This document shows positions 20,144 to 30,561 of a stretch of 64,000 bases of DNA, piece by piece. A program made the position numbers and the translations under genes. How positions within the stretch are numbered: the first letter of the stretch is position 1; every line of letters begins with the position of its first letter. Source of the stretch: Planctomycetota bacterium (GTDB lineage Bacteria; Planctomycetota; Planctomycetia; Pirellulales; UBA1268); assembly GCA_003669605.1 (NCBI GenBank), contig QWOP01000031.1, positions 1-64,000 on the forward strand, written 5' to 3'. The notes below the pieces were generated by a model. It did no database searches. It had not been told where the DNA came from and saw nothing but the letters and a program-made list of their open reading frames with translations.

Positions 20144-21484
20144 TCAGTCGAGCATGAGGACGGCGATCCCCATGTAGAGCACGATCCCCACCACGTCGAC
20201 GATCGCCGACACGAAGGGATTACTCATCAGTGCCGGGTCGAGGCCCAGCGAACGGAAGACCAGCGGCAGCACCGAGCCCACCATCGTCCCCAGCATCACC
20301 ACTCCCATGATCGTCAGCGGGATCACCAGCGCCTGCAGCGCCGTCGGTGCGTAGAACAGTGCCAGAAGAAACCCGGGAACTGCCAGGAGGAGCCCGAGGA
20401 GCAGGCCCAGCACGACTTCGCGACGGAGAATCCGCGGCCAGTCGGTGAGTTTGCAGTCTCCTGAGGAGAGGGCGGTGATCACGAGCGTGGCTGACTGGTT
20501 GCCGGAATTGCCGCCGCTGGCGATCACCAGGGGGATGAAGGCCACCAGCCAGGGATGGGCAATCGGGTTGCGTGCCAGAACCATCGCCGTGACCGCCGCG
20601 GTGCCGAAGAGGATCGTCAGCCACACCCCCCGCTTCCAGGTCATCGACAGCAGCGCCGCCTCGAGGTAACTCTCCCCCAGCGGCGTGATGGCAGCGGCCC
20701 GCTGGGCCTCGTCGGTGGCGTCCTGGCGGACGGCGTCGAGGACGTCGTCGTGCGTGACGATGCCCACCAAGCGGTTGTGGTCATCGACGACGGGAATGGC
20801 GAGGAAGTCAAAGCGGGCCAACTTCTGCACCACCTCGTCGCGCGGCTCCTCCACCCGGACGCTGATCGGGTCGCGCTGCATGAGATCGCCGACGAGGGCG
20901 TTGGGGCGGGCGAGGATCAGGTCGCGGAGGGAGACGAAGCCGACGAGCTTCCGCTCGGGATCGAGGACATAGATGTAGTAGATCGACTCGCTGTCGGGAG
21001 CCTGGGAGCGCAACCGGGAGACCGCCTCGCCCGCCGTGATCTCGGCGGGGAGCGAGGCGTACTCCGTGGTCATCAGGGCGCCGGCCGAATTCTCCGGACA
21101 GGAGAGGAGCATGCGGATGTCGTGCCGCTGGGCCTTGGCCACCAGCGGGAGAATCTCCTCCACCAGTTCTGGCTCAAGTTCCTTGAGGAGATCGACCCGG
21201 TTGTCCGGGGCCATGCACTCAAGCAGGGGGCCGAGGTGGCGGCGGTCGGCCGCTTTGAGCAGATCCACCTGCCGGGGCAGGGGGTAATACGGGAAGATGT
21301 CGGCCTGCCGCTCCACAGGGAGGGCGTTGAGCAACTGCCACAGCTCACCATCCTCGAGCCCCTCCGAAAACTCGGCCACGGTGGCGGGGTGGAGTTCCTC
21401 GGCAACCTCGCGGAGGCCGACGACATCCTCTTCGGCGAGCATCACCCGCAGTTCCGGAATCAGGAGGGGATTAGCGGTGACCAT
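20144..21484 (-). CDS. mgtE: MgtE-family magnesium transporter
   Basis: Mg2+ channel/transporter of the inner membrane, 446 residues. Residues about 1-130 are the acidic helical N domain, then two CBS domains (around TEYASLPAEITAGEA... and MQRDPISVRVEEP), then the five-helix pore domain starting near VWLTILFGTA. The conserved pore segment SGGNSGNQSATLVITAL is present. N and CBS domains close the channel when cytosolic Mg2+ is high. The gene is convergent with DAHP synthase and divergent from the cytochrome gene. No M-box-type leader is visible in the 136-bp upstream gap. Confidence 0.95.
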   Translation of the reverse strand: MVTANPLLIPELRVMLAEEDVVGLREVAEELHPATVAEFSEGLEDGELWQLLNALPVERQADIFPYYPLPRQVDLLKAADRRHLGPLLECMAPDNRVDLLKELEPELVEEILPLVAKAQRHDIRMLLSCPENSAGALMTTEYASLPAEITAGEAVSRLRSQAPDSESIYYIYVLDPERKLVGFVSLRDLILARPNALVGDLMQRDPISVRVEEPRDEVVQKLARFDFLAIPVVDDHNRLVGIVTHDDVLDAVRQDATDEAQRAAAITPLGESYLEAALLSMTWKRGVWLTILFGTAAVTAMVLARNPIAHPWLVAFIPLVIASGGNSGNQSATLVITALSSGDCKLTDWPRILRREVVLGLLLGLLLAVPGFLLALFYAPTALQALVIPLTIMGVVMLGTMVGSVLPLVFRSLGLDPALMSNPFVSAIVDVVGIVLYMGIAVLMLD

Positions 21485-21620
21485 GATGGCAGGCCGCTTC
21501 CGGGGAGCCGCCTATACTGGCGGAGTCGGTCGCGAGGCGGGATTCGGCGGCGGAGGCGACGCCCCTTGTCAAGGCGACATGAAGGCGACGCCCGGGAGGG
21601 CGGTGAGGGATGAGTATGCC

Positions 21621-23078
21621 ATGAACCAAGCCGGAACCGAACGCCGATTCGTGATCCCCCTCGTCTTGCTGATCTGGCTGGGATGCGGATCCCCGCTGAA
21701 CTGTCATTGGCCCTTCCTCGACCACGGTCCGTCCGCGGGCTGCGCTTTTGCTGCCGATGCGTTGCCGGCTGCCAACGACCGCTCCGCCGATGCCGGCTGG
21801 GACCACCTCCTCCACCGCGCCTACCTCCCCGCCGACTTCGATCAACAGGTGTTCGACGAATTGTGGACCACCTGGGAACAACCGCTCCGCTCGGAGGCGG
21901 AAGGGGCCGACGTGGCCAGGCGACGGAAGATGGCGATGGATCGCTACGGCCTCACGCCCCACCCGGACGACCCCTCGCGGTCGCTCCAGTATGTCGTCGA
22001 CGATGCCGGCCGCTGGTCGATGAGTTGTCTGGCCTGCCATCAGGGGACAGTCGCCGGCCGGACGATCCCCGGCGCCCCCAACACGCTCTACGCCCTCGAG
22101 ACCCTCACTGAGGAGGTGCGTCAGGTGAAGATCCGGCTGCAAAAACCTCTCGGGCACATGGACCTCGGCGGCCTGCTGATGCCGCTAGGGACGACCGTCG
22201 GCACCACCAATGCGGTGATGTTCGGAGTGGCCCTACTCCGCCACCGGGATGCGGATCTGGCGATCATCCCCAAGTCGCCACGGTTTGATCTCGCGCACCA
22301 TGACATGGATGCCCCGGCCTGGTGGCACTACCACTCCCGACGGCGAATCTACGCCGACGCCTTCGCCCCCAAAGGCCACCGGATGCTGATGCAGTTCCTG
22401 ATGGTGAAGGAGAACGGCCCCGAGCGGTTCCGGGAATGGGAGGATGAATTCCGCGACATCGAGGCCTGGATCGACGCCCTCGAGCCCCCTTCCTGGGAGG
22501 GGCCGGTCAATGCGGCGCGTGTCGCGGAGGGGCGGGAACTCTTCGTCACCCACTGCGGCAACTGCCACGGGACGTACGACGGGCCGCGGAACGGCCCCGG
22601 TCGATCCTATCCAGAGCGAGTCATCGCCATCGACGAGATCGGCACCGACCGCGACCGCTTTGACGCCCTGACAGCGGACCAACGCAAGGCACTCAACGAC
22701 AGCTGGTTCGCTGCCGATACAGACTCCATCAGCGGCATCGAGTCGCCGATCGGGTACGTGGCGCCCCCCCTCGACGGCGTGTGGGCCAGCGCTCCCTACC
22801 TCCACAATGGATCGGTGCCGACGCTCTGGCACCTCCTTCATCCGGAAGACCGACCGCGGGTCTGGCGGCGGGGGCCGGCCAATGCCTACGACACCGAGCG
22901 GGTGGGGTTAGCCGTCGAGGTTCGCGACGCCTTCCCCCCGGGCCGTCTGCCGGCTGCCGAGCGGCGGACCTGGTTCGACACCAGCCGGCCTGGCAAGGGG
23001 GCCACAGGGCACACGTTCCCCGATGTTCTCGACGAGGCCGGCAAGGCCGCGGTCCTCGAATACCTAAAGACCCTCTGA
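21621..23078 (+). CDS. Exported dihaem cytochrome c-type protein
   Basis: 485 residues from the ATG at 21621, with GAGG upstream. An N-terminal hydrophobic segment (about 11-25) is a signal peptide or anchor. Two haem-c binding motifs are visible: CLACHQ at about 136-141 and CGNCHG at about 312-317. The second is inside a region ending with GYVAPPLDGVWASAPYLHNGSVPTLWHLL, the ending typical of planctomycete cytochrome c domains that receive electrons in the periplasm. Substrate or partner is unknown. No oxidoreductase is adjacent. It resembles the c-type cytochromes widespread in Planctomycetes but is not a peroxidase by motif. Confidence 0.85.
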   Translation: MNQAGTERRFVIPLVLLIWLGCGSPLNCHWPFLDHGPSAGCAFAADALPAANDRSADAGWDHLLHRAYLPADFDQQVFDELWTTWEQPLRSEAEGADVARRRKMAMDRYGLTPHPDDPSRSLQYVVDDAGRWSMSCLACHQGTVAGRTIPGAPNTLYALETLTEEVRQVKIRLQKPLGHMDLGGLLMPLGTTVGTTNAVMFGVALLRHRDADLAIIPKSPRFDLAHHDMDAPAWWHYHSRRRIYADAFAPKGHRMLMQFLMVKENGPERFREWEDEFRDIEAWIDALEPPSWEGPVNAARVAEGRELFVTHCGNCHGTYDGPRNGPGRSYPERVIAIDEIGTDRDRFDALTADQRKALNDSWFAADTDSISGIESPIGYVAPPLDGVWASAPYLHNGSVPTLWHLLHPEDRPRVWRRGPANAYDTERVGLAVEVRDAFPPGRLPAAERRTWFDTSRPGKGATGHTFPDVLDEAGKAAVLEYLKTL

Positions 23079-23137
23079 CTGCCCCCCCGTTTCCCACGCC
23101 AGCCGCTCTTCTCCGGAAGATTTTTCTGCTACCGTAG

Positions 23138-24562
<1,425 letters not shown>

Positions 24563-24700
24563 TCGCCACCGGCTCGCCAATCAATCGCTTTTTTATCCAT
24601 CGCTATACAAAACGGTCGCTCCTGGAACTCCTTGGGGAGTGAGGGGACCGCAGTTCGGATGGTTCCCTGCCGCTTGTCCCGCAGTCGGCAGTGACTCCCG

Positions 24701-25522
24701 ATGACCTCTCCCCCCAACCAGCCTCCTGCAACTGTCGGCTTTGCCGACCGCGTTGCGGCCCTCCGCCGGGCTGGACTCCCGATTGCTGACGGCAGCAGCG
24801 GGCAACTCGAGGCACTCGCCGAGGCGGCGCGGCTCGGGGCCGACCCCGATCTGCTGCTCGAGGCCGCCGTCCGCTTCGGGCAGGATCTGGCCGTGCATGC
24901 GCGCGTCGGCTGGCGACCTTGGTTTTATCCTGCGCTTGTCTGTTCGGGAGCGGTCCTGGGCACGCTGTTCATGAGCCTCTTTCTGACGCCCCTGCTGCAA
25001 AGTGTGTCTGCCGAATTCCGTCTGCCGCCATCGGTGGGACTGCAGATGCTTGAGTGGGTCCGGAGGCTGACCCCAGCGATTCTCCTGCTGGCGGTGGCAG
25101 CGCTCCTTGTGGCGTGGCTCGCCGTGCGGGTCCGGTGGACGCGGGAGACTGCGGCCGATCCGCTGCGGACAGCCCTTGGCTGCGCCACCCTCGCGGCGCT
25201 TGGCGAGGCGGGGGTGCCGGCCGCTTGCTGCCGCGATGTGGCGGCCCGCTTCGGGCTCGGCTCCAAAGGGGCTGGGCAGCCATTCGCAGCCTGGGCGATC
25301 GGCGCTGACACTGGCGCCATTTCCCCTGCCGACGCGTTGCGCCTGGCGGAGCGCACTTCCAGTGTCGCCGCGGCCCGGCGCGACGGCGCCGAGCGCCAGG
25401 CATGGGCATCGGTGGCCGCCATTTTGGTCGCGGGAATGGCCACGCTGGTCTATGCGCTGGTCCTCTTTCTGCCGGTGGTCGAGTTCTTTACGTCGATCTC
25501 CGCGGCTGCCGCGACCCGCTGA
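24701..25522 (+). CDS. GspF-like inner-membrane protein, first of three
   Basis: 273 residues with helices around 71-93, 124-144 and 241-262. The loop LTPLLQSVSAEFRLP aligns with the signature K-x-I-F-x-D-F-G-x-x-x-P of GspF/PilC, but its key residues are replaced, so it is the most degenerate of three consecutive paralogues. GspF proteins are the inner-membrane platform of type II secretion and type IV pilus machines. It starts the seven-gene operon, 138 nt after thiC. Six nucleotides separate it from the next gene. Confidence 0.7.
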   Translation: MTSPPNQPPATVGFADRVAALRRAGLPIADGSSGQLEALAEAARLGADPDLLLEAAVRFGQDLAVHARVGWRPWFYPALVCSGAVLGTLFMSLFLTPLLQSVSAEFRLPPSVGLQMLEWVRRLTPAILLLAVAALLVAWLAVRVRWTRETAADPLRTALGCATLAALGEAGVPAACCRDVAARFGLGSKGAGQPFAAWAIGADTGAISPADALRLAERTSSVAAARRDGAERQAWASVAAILVAGMATLVYALVLFLPVVEFFTSISAAAATR

Positions 25523-25528
25523 CAAGCC

Positions 25529-26518
25529 ATGCCGAAGCACCATCCATCCGCCGCTCCTCTCGACACGGTGCTCGGGCCGTGGCTCGATCGTGCCCTCGAG
25601 ATCGGCGGCGGGCTGCAACCGGCACTGCGGGCCCTGGCGGCCTCGATGCCTTCCGGGAAGCGGCAAGAAGAGTGGATCGAGGTGTGCGACATCGTCGCCG
25701 CCAAAGACGAGCGGCTTGCCGCAGCGGGGCTGGCTGGCCATCCGGAGAACTGGATTCCATTGATCGCCGCAGCCCCACCGGGAGCGACCAGCGGCGACGG
25801 TCGATCGGAAGTCGAATTCCTCAGTCGGGCGATCGACATCACCACCCGCGATGAACCGGGACGGGGATGGTGGCGACCGGCCGTCTATCCGTTGCTGGTG
25901 ATGGCGACTGCAATTGCGATCAGTTGCCTCCTGGCAGTCATGGTCGTCCCCACGTTCAAGCAGATCTTTAACGATTTTGGGATGCGGTTACCGGCGATCA
26001 CCGTCGGTGTCATCTGGCTTTCCGACGCGATCCAGAGCTTTGGGTGGATCGCGGTGGCGGCAGTGGCAGCCGTGGCTGTGGCTTGGCGGCCGATCTGCTC
26101 TTTCTGCCCCTCCTGGCTCAGTCTCCCCGGCCAGCGCCTCGCTTGGTCGGAGCGTTTCGCCCGCTTCAGTGCCGATCTTCTCGATGCCGGCCTGCCGGAA
26201 GATGACGCGTTCGCCCTGGCTGCCAGGGCCAGCCGTCCGGGGCAGGGGGTGCCTGTGGGCTCTGCGGACCGCACCGCCAGTCCGCGTTGGCTGACGACTA
26301 CCGTTGGTTATGCCCTCGACGCACCTCTCGGCCGGAAGCCGCGCGCCCGTCTCCTTCGCCAACTGGCGCGTGGTCACGACCAGCGGCTGAGTGTCTCGCG
26401 CAGCTGGCTCGCTTGGGGCCTCGGGCCCTTGGCGATCTTCGTGACCGGCTTCTTCATCATGCTTCTGGTCCTCGCCCTCTTCATGCCACTGATCACACTC
26501 GTTACCGGCCTCAACTGA
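25529..26518 (+). CDS. GspF-like inner-membrane protein, second of three
   Basis: 329 residues. The first 100 residues look like a reduced cytoplasmic domain. A helix at about 113-132 runs into VVPTFKQIFNDFGMRLP, a clear GspF/PilC signature, then two further helices and a second cytoplasmic region (FARFSADLLDAGLPEDDAF). A C-terminal helix pair ends VLALFMPLITLVTGLN, again typical of GspF. It is more conserved than the gene before it. In the same transcript, with 33 nt before the third paralogue. Confidence 0.8.
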   Translation: MPKHHPSAAPLDTVLGPWLDRALEIGGGLQPALRALAASMPSGKRQEEWIEVCDIVAAKDERLAAAGLAGHPENWIPLIAAAPPGATSGDGRSEVEFLSRAIDITTRDEPGRGWWRPAVYPLLVMATAIAISCLLAVMVVPTFKQIFNDFGMRLPAITVGVIWLSDAIQSFGWIAVAAVAAVAVAWRPICSFCPSWLSLPGQRLAWSERFARFSADLLDAGLPEDDAFALAARASRPGQGVPVGSADRTASPRWLTTTVGYALDAPLGRKPRARLLRQLARGHDQRLSVSRSWLAWGLGPLAIFVTGFFIMLLVLALFMPLITLVTGLN

Positions 26519-26551
26519 AGACGCGCTCGGGCACCATCCACCCATTCATCC

Positions 26552-27628
26552 ATGACTGATCAACCACTCCCTGCTGGATCCACTCTGACGCTGTGGGGCG
26601 TTGTCCGTGAGTTCGTCGGCGGACTGCTGCCGACATCGAACGGTCAGCGTCGGGCACTGGCCGGACTGCTGGCAACGGCGGTCGACGAACAGATCCCACT
26701 GCCTCCGCTGCTTTTCGCCTGGGCGACCGACGAGCGCGGCCTGCAAGCAGCCCGCGTCCGAAAGTTGGCGACACTGCTGGAACGGGGAACGCCGCTGGAA
26801 TCTGCTCTGCCCCAGGTACCAGGCGCCCTCCGTCCCCGCGATGCGACGGCGCTGCGGCTCGCGGCTGGTTTGGGCTGCGGAGCGGAGAGGGCGCTGGTGG
26901 CTCTCGACGATCCCTCGTCGGCCGCGGCCGCGGTCGAAGAAAACCTCCGGGGCACGATTGTCTATACCGGAACGCTGGTGGCCTTGTTCGTTCCAGTGGC
27001 GCTGTTGATCGCCTTGAAGATCGTGCCGCAGTTCAAAAAGATCTTCGACGACTTCGGCATGGAGATGCCGGTCTGGTTCCGTCTCACCAACACCCTTTCG
27101 GCGATGGTGGCCACGCTGTGGCCGATCGTGGTCCTCGGATTCCTCTTTCTCGGTGCGCTCGTCTTCTCGCCCCGTCTCCGGACCTGGGTCTGCCGCCGCT
27201 GCGGCCTCGGGGTGCTCGGCGTTCTCAACGACGCCCGGTCAGCGGAGGTGTTCGGCGCCCTCGGAGCCGAGCCCGCTGGTTCCCGGCCCGAGTTGGTACT
27301 CGCCGCGCTCTCGGGAGCCAGCGACGATGCCCGGCTCGCGGCCCGGCTCGGTGGGGCAGAGGGCGGCAGCACTGTCGGCCGGACACTCGCTGCGACGGGG
27401 CTGGCAACCCCGTCGGAAGCAGACCTGATCGATGCGGCATCTGGCAGCCGTGGAGCATGGGTGGCGACAGCGCTAGCGCGCCGTCGCCGCGCCCGGGTCC
27501 TGGAGCGCACTTGGCTCGTGTCCGAACTTCTTCTCCCGGTGATCGTGCTCGTCATGGGGGCCTTCGTGCTCACCGAAGCGCTCGGGATCTTGACTCCGAT
27601 CTCCAAACTCATCATGGGGCTCTCCTGA
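26552..27628 (+). CDS. GspF-like inner-membrane protein, third of three
   Basis: 358 residues. The N-terminal half has AVDEQIPLPPLLFA and VRKLATLLERGTPLESALPQVPG, the helical cytoplasmic GspF domain. It is followed by a helix, KIVPQFKKIFDDFGMEMP (signature), two helices, a second cytoplasmic domain, and the C-terminal helix ending TPISKLIMGLS. It is the best preserved of the three and is the likeliest functional core. Its stop overlaps the start of the next gene by one base (TGATG at 27626-27630), so translation is coupled. Confidence 0.85.
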   Translation: MTDQPLPAGSTLTLWGVVREFVGGLLPTSNGQRRALAGLLATAVDEQIPLPPLLFAWATDERGLQAARVRKLATLLERGTPLESALPQVPGALRPRDATALRLAAGLGCGAERALVALDDPSSAAAAVEENLRGTIVYTGTLVALFVPVALLIALKIVPQFKKIFDDFGMEMPVWFRLTNTLSAMVATLWPIVVLGFLFLGALVFSPRLRTWVCRRCGLGVLGVLNDARSAEVFGALGAEPAGSRPELVLAALSGASDDARLAARLGGAEGGSTVGRTLAATGLATPSEADLIDAASGSRGAWVATALARRRRARVLERTWLVSELLLPVIVLVMGAFVLTEALGILTPISKLIMGLS

Positions 27629-28080
27629 TGACGGCCATCATCCCCCATTCGCTTCTTTCCAAGCGGGTCGGCCCTCGGGGTCGCCGTGGAGTTGCCCTCT
27701 TTGAACTGTTGGTGGCATTTTCACTTCTGGCCGTGGTCGTCTCGGTGTCGGCGGGGCTCGTCGTCCGCCACGGTCGCCTCCTCACCAGCGCGCGGAACCA
27801 GCGTCTGGCGATTGACGAACTGACCAACCAGATGGAAAGGCTGACGGCGTTTCGGCCTGACGAACTGGCTGCGTTTCTCGCCGCTCCGATCCCATCGCCG
27901 CTCGTCCGCGACCATCTCGCTGAAGTCACTCTCGGCTGCACGATCGACGAACCGACGGCGGGCGATGACGAACGCAGGGTCGTGCTCGCAATCGAGTGGA
28001 ACGAGCCTGGCAGGCGTGGCAATCCGCTCCGCCTCGCTGGCTGGCTGCGGGGCACACTCCCCGTGGAGGTGGCACCATGA
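27628..28080 (+). CDS. Pseudopilin-like protein (GspI/H type)
   Basis: 150 residues from the ATG at 27628. A basic leader ends in RRGVALFELLVAFSLLAVVV: the prepilin-peptidase site is after Gly21 and Glu is at +5, then the hydrophobic helix that packs in a pilus. The rest has no recognised domain and resembles small pseudopilins of the type II secretion tip. Its 3' end overlaps the next gene by four bases (ATGA). Which minor pseudopilin it represents cannot be decided from sequence alone. Confidence 0.75.
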   Translation: MTAIIPHSLLSKRVGPRGRRGVALFELLVAFSLLAVVVSVSAGLVVRHGRLLTSARNQRLAIDELTNQMERLTAFRPDELAAFLAAPIPSPLVRDHLAEVTLGCTIDEPTAGDDERRVVLAIEWNEPGRRGNPLRLAGWLRGTLPVEVAP

Positions 28081-28733
28081 TGATTCGCTCGGAAACGGTT
28101 CGCTGGAAACGGCGCGGCGTGTCGCTCGTTGAGCTGATGGTGGCGATGACCGGCGTGAGCATGGTCCTCGCCATGACTGCGGCGCTGCTTCACGGCGTCC
28201 TCCGGGCCCAGTCGGAAAGCCGGCTGTTTTTTGACGACGAGCGGGCGAGCATTCGGCTGGCAAGGCAGTTTCGTGCCGACGTGCACGCCGCTTGCGGGAT
28301 GACGACCGCCGCAGCGGCAAAGCCCGATTCCGCAGAGGCAGAGACACTCAGGCTTGCCGCGCTGCTTCTGCCGGATGGTCGGACAGTGGAATACTCCCTG
28401 GCGGCCGGCAGACAGGGACTGATGCGATTGATCATCCCTTTTGGTGGCAACGGCTTGGTCGCCCGCGAGGATTTTCGATTTGCCGGCCCTCTGGCCGCAG
28501 CGATCACTACCCATTCCCCAGCCAATGGCCGGCGCGTCACGCTCGCCATCGGCCCCCGGCCCGATGCTCCTGAGCTGGGCGACCGATCGCCCGGAACTCC
28601 ATCCGCCCTCGGCAAGACGGTGCCACGCTCATCGGCCGAAGCCCGCCGCAAGCCGCCAGCACTTGCCATCGACGCAGACCTCGGCCGCGACCTCCGCTTC
28701 ACGCAGCCCGCCACCGCGGAGGAGCCTCGATGA
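28077..28733 (+). CDS. Pseudopilin-like protein (GspJ type)
   Basis: 218 residues from the ATG at 28077. It has a short basic leader, then GVSLVELMVAMTGVSMVLAM: cleavage after Gly14 and Glu at +5. The next region (ESRLFFDDERASIRLARQFRADVHAA) is the kind of helix-plus-acidic stretch found in GspJ-like minor pseudopilins. The C-terminal third is Pro/Ala/Arg-rich and probably disordered. Overlaps its neighbours by 4 nt on both sides, which signals a single translationally coupled operon. Confidence 0.72.
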   Translation: MMIRSETVRWKRRGVSLVELMVAMTGVSMVLAMTAALLHGVLRAQSESRLFFDDERASIRLARQFRADVHAACGMTTAAAAKPDSAEAETLRLAALLLPDGRTVEYSLAAGRQGLMRLIIPFGGNGLVAREDFRFAGPLAAAITTHSPANGRRVTLAIGPRPDAPELGDRSPGTPSALGKTVPRSSAEARRKPPALAIDADLGRDLRFTQPATAEEPR

Positions 28734-29191
28734 CACTTTCAGTCCATTCAAGCCGGCCCGGCTCAACGCTCGTCGCCGTCCTCGCGGCGATGACCGTCGT
28801 GCTCCTATTGCTCGGCGGAATGCTGAAGATCGGTCTCATCGGCCGGCGGCAGTTGCTCAAGGAGCTCGATGCCCGGCAGGCTGAGTGCCTCCTTGAGGCG
28901 GCGGCAGATCGGGCCGCCAAGCGGCTCGCCGCCGATCCAGCCTGGAGTGGCGACGCCCGGACGGTGGCCGCCGATCAGATCACGGGCGTGGGGGCCGCAT
29001 CCGTGACGACCAGCATCGCGGCTGGCGAGGGTCGCGGCCCCGCGCTTCAGATCGTGGTCGATTATCCCGCCGGCAGGACCGACTCGGTCCGCCGCGAGCG
29101 GACCTTCCCTTTCACTCCGCCGGCAGCCGTTCGCTCGCCGACATCCGCCTCCCCTCCCACCGATCCTCCTTCCCTTGAGGTGTCCCCATGA
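28730..29191 (+). CDS. GspK-like minor pseudopilin
   Basis: 153 residues. After the short leader RPGS, the helix TLVAVLAAMTVVLLLLGGML follows; the position +5 is Ala instead of Glu. Among pseudopilins GspK is the one that naturally lacks Glu5, so this suits a GspK-like role at the tip, although the protein is much shorter than true GspK (about 320). The C-terminal end is Pro/Ser-rich. Start and stop overlap the neighbours by 4 nt. Confidence 0.6.
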   Translation: MTLSVHSSRPGSTLVAVLAAMTVVLLLLGGMLKIGLIGRRQLLKELDARQAECLLEAAADRAAKRLAADPAWSGDARTVAADQITGVGAASVTTSIAAGEGRGPALQIVVDYPAGRTDSVRRERTFPFTPPAAVRSPTSASPPTDPPSLEVSP

Positions 29192-30087
29192 AGATCGTCC
29201 ACTTGCCACGTCGATTCAGGGCGTTCACGCTCATTGAGTTGCTCGTCGTGATTGCCATCATCGGCGTCCTCGTTGGCCTCCTCCTCCCGGCCGTCCAGTC
29301 GTGCCGTGAGGCGGCCCGACGCTGTGCCTGCCTCAACAACACGACGCAGATTGGTCTGGCGCTGCACAATCACGAATTCCACACCGGCCATTTCCCAGCC
29401 GGGGTCACCAACCCTGACGGCCCGATCAAAAACGAAGCGCTTGGGCAGCATGTCAGTTGGACGGTGCAGATCCTCCCCTACATGGAGCAGAACGTCATCC
29501 ACCGGATGTTCGACCAGGCAGCCGGTGCCTACGCCGAGAAGAACGACCTCTTACGGCGAACACGGATCAACACGCTCCGCTGCCCATCGTCCCCTGACCC
29601 GCAGGACGTCGATGAAAACGCCCAGGGGAAGATCCAGGTGTCGAGTTACGCCGCCTGCCACAATTCGATCGAAGCCCCGATCGACACCGACAACGACGGG
29701 ATGCTGTTCCTCAACAGCCGGACTCGGTTCGACGACATTTTTGACGGCAGTTCAAACACGATCCTCTTGAGCGAGCGGGTATTTGCCCATTCGCCGCAGG
29801 ACAACGAACTTCCCGATCTCGGCTGGCCGTCGGGGACGCGAGCCACGCTCCGCAACACCGGCCGGCTCGAGCAGATGTCGATGCGGAACATGACCGGCGT
29901 GGCAGACGTGGAGACGTTGGAAAAAGGGGCGCTGTATGTGGGCGGTTTTGGGGCCTATCACCCCGGCGTCGCGGTCGTCGGAATGGCGGACGGCTCCACG
30001 CGGGCGCTGGCGTACTCCATCAGTCCAGAAATCCTCCACCGCCTCGGCAGCCGTGCCGGCGGCGAGCTTCCCGACTCGAATTGGTGA
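29188..30087 (+). CDS. DUF1559-type protein with prepilin-like leader
   Basis: 299 residues. [27 protein letters not shown] is broken into the usual leader, Glu at +5 and helix; the residue before the cleavage site is Ala rather than Gly. EAARRCACLNNTTQIGLAL, the HFPAG and SWTVQILPYMEQ motifs, and FDGSSNTILLSERV are hallmarks of the family, and the protein ends near VVGMADGSTRALAYSIS. It is the last gene of the operon and overlaps the GspK-like gene by 4 nt, which ties this DUF1559 protein to the pseudopilus apparatus. Confidence 0.9.
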   Translation: MKIVHLPRRFRAFTLIELLVVIAIIGVLVGLLLPAVQSCREAARRCACLNNTTQIGLALHNHEFHTGHFPAGVTNPDGPIKNEALGQHVSWTVQILPYMEQNVIHRMFDQAAGAYAEKNDLLRRTRINTLRCPSSPDPQDVDENAQGKIQVSSYAACHNSIEAPIDTDNDGMLFLNSRTRFDDIFDGSSNTILLSERVFAHSPQDNELPDLGWPSGTRATLRNTGRLEQMSMRNMTGVADVETLEKGALYVGGFGAYHPGVAVVGMADGSTRALAYSISPEILHRLGSRAGGELPDSNW

Positions 30088-30561
30088 GGGTGTCGGGGAG
30101 CGCGGAAACCATCCGTGCGACTGGAGTGTGAGCCATCGGGCGTCGATTGTGATCCACTCCGCAAGTCTGGTGCTGGAATCGGCCTCTTCGACCCTGCCAA
30201 GCAGGCACTGCCTGCCGGCGGCGCCTTGAGCAGCCGACGCGACGAGAACCAGCCAGGCAATGCCCTTTTGCTGCGCACTCAACTGCCCTCACAATGCGCT
30301 GCCCGCACCGATGGCCAGCGGCTCGGCAATCGTTTCTAAAAACAAATCTGCCGTTGGCGAATCGACTCCAGATGGCTGGAAACATGGGCTCAAACGCTCG
30401 GCTGACCATCGGCGCTTGCAGACTATTTCCGCCGCCAGACTGGAGTTTGGCACGCAATGTGATCTGTAGAAGAGCGGCGGTCAGAGCATCTCTGCCGCTC
30501 GAGAGGTCAGGCGACGCGGAGACGCCTCCTCTCGACGTGCTCTTCCTTCTGGAGATGCCCG
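30088..30561. other. Non-coding region before amt
   Basis: 474 bp with no convincing gene; translations are short and lack motifs. It carries a sigma-54-like element near its 3' end (separate entry) and a short perfect hairpin GCAGGC-ACT-GCCTGC (around 30200). It is lower in GC than the flanking genes over 30320-30470. The region is large for a simple promoter and may hold an upstream activator site, but none is identifiable. Confidence 0.5.
30448..30463 (+). promoter_or_regulatory. Candidate sigma-54 promoter upstream of amt
   Basis: TGGCACGCAATGTGAT matches the -24 half of the RpoN consensus TGGCACG fully, but the -12 half (GTGAT instead of TTGCW) only partly. It lies 99 nt before the amt ATG. 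Ammonium transporter genes paired with PII genes are often under RpoN and NtrC control, so the context supports it; the weak -12 half counts against it. Confidence 0.35.
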
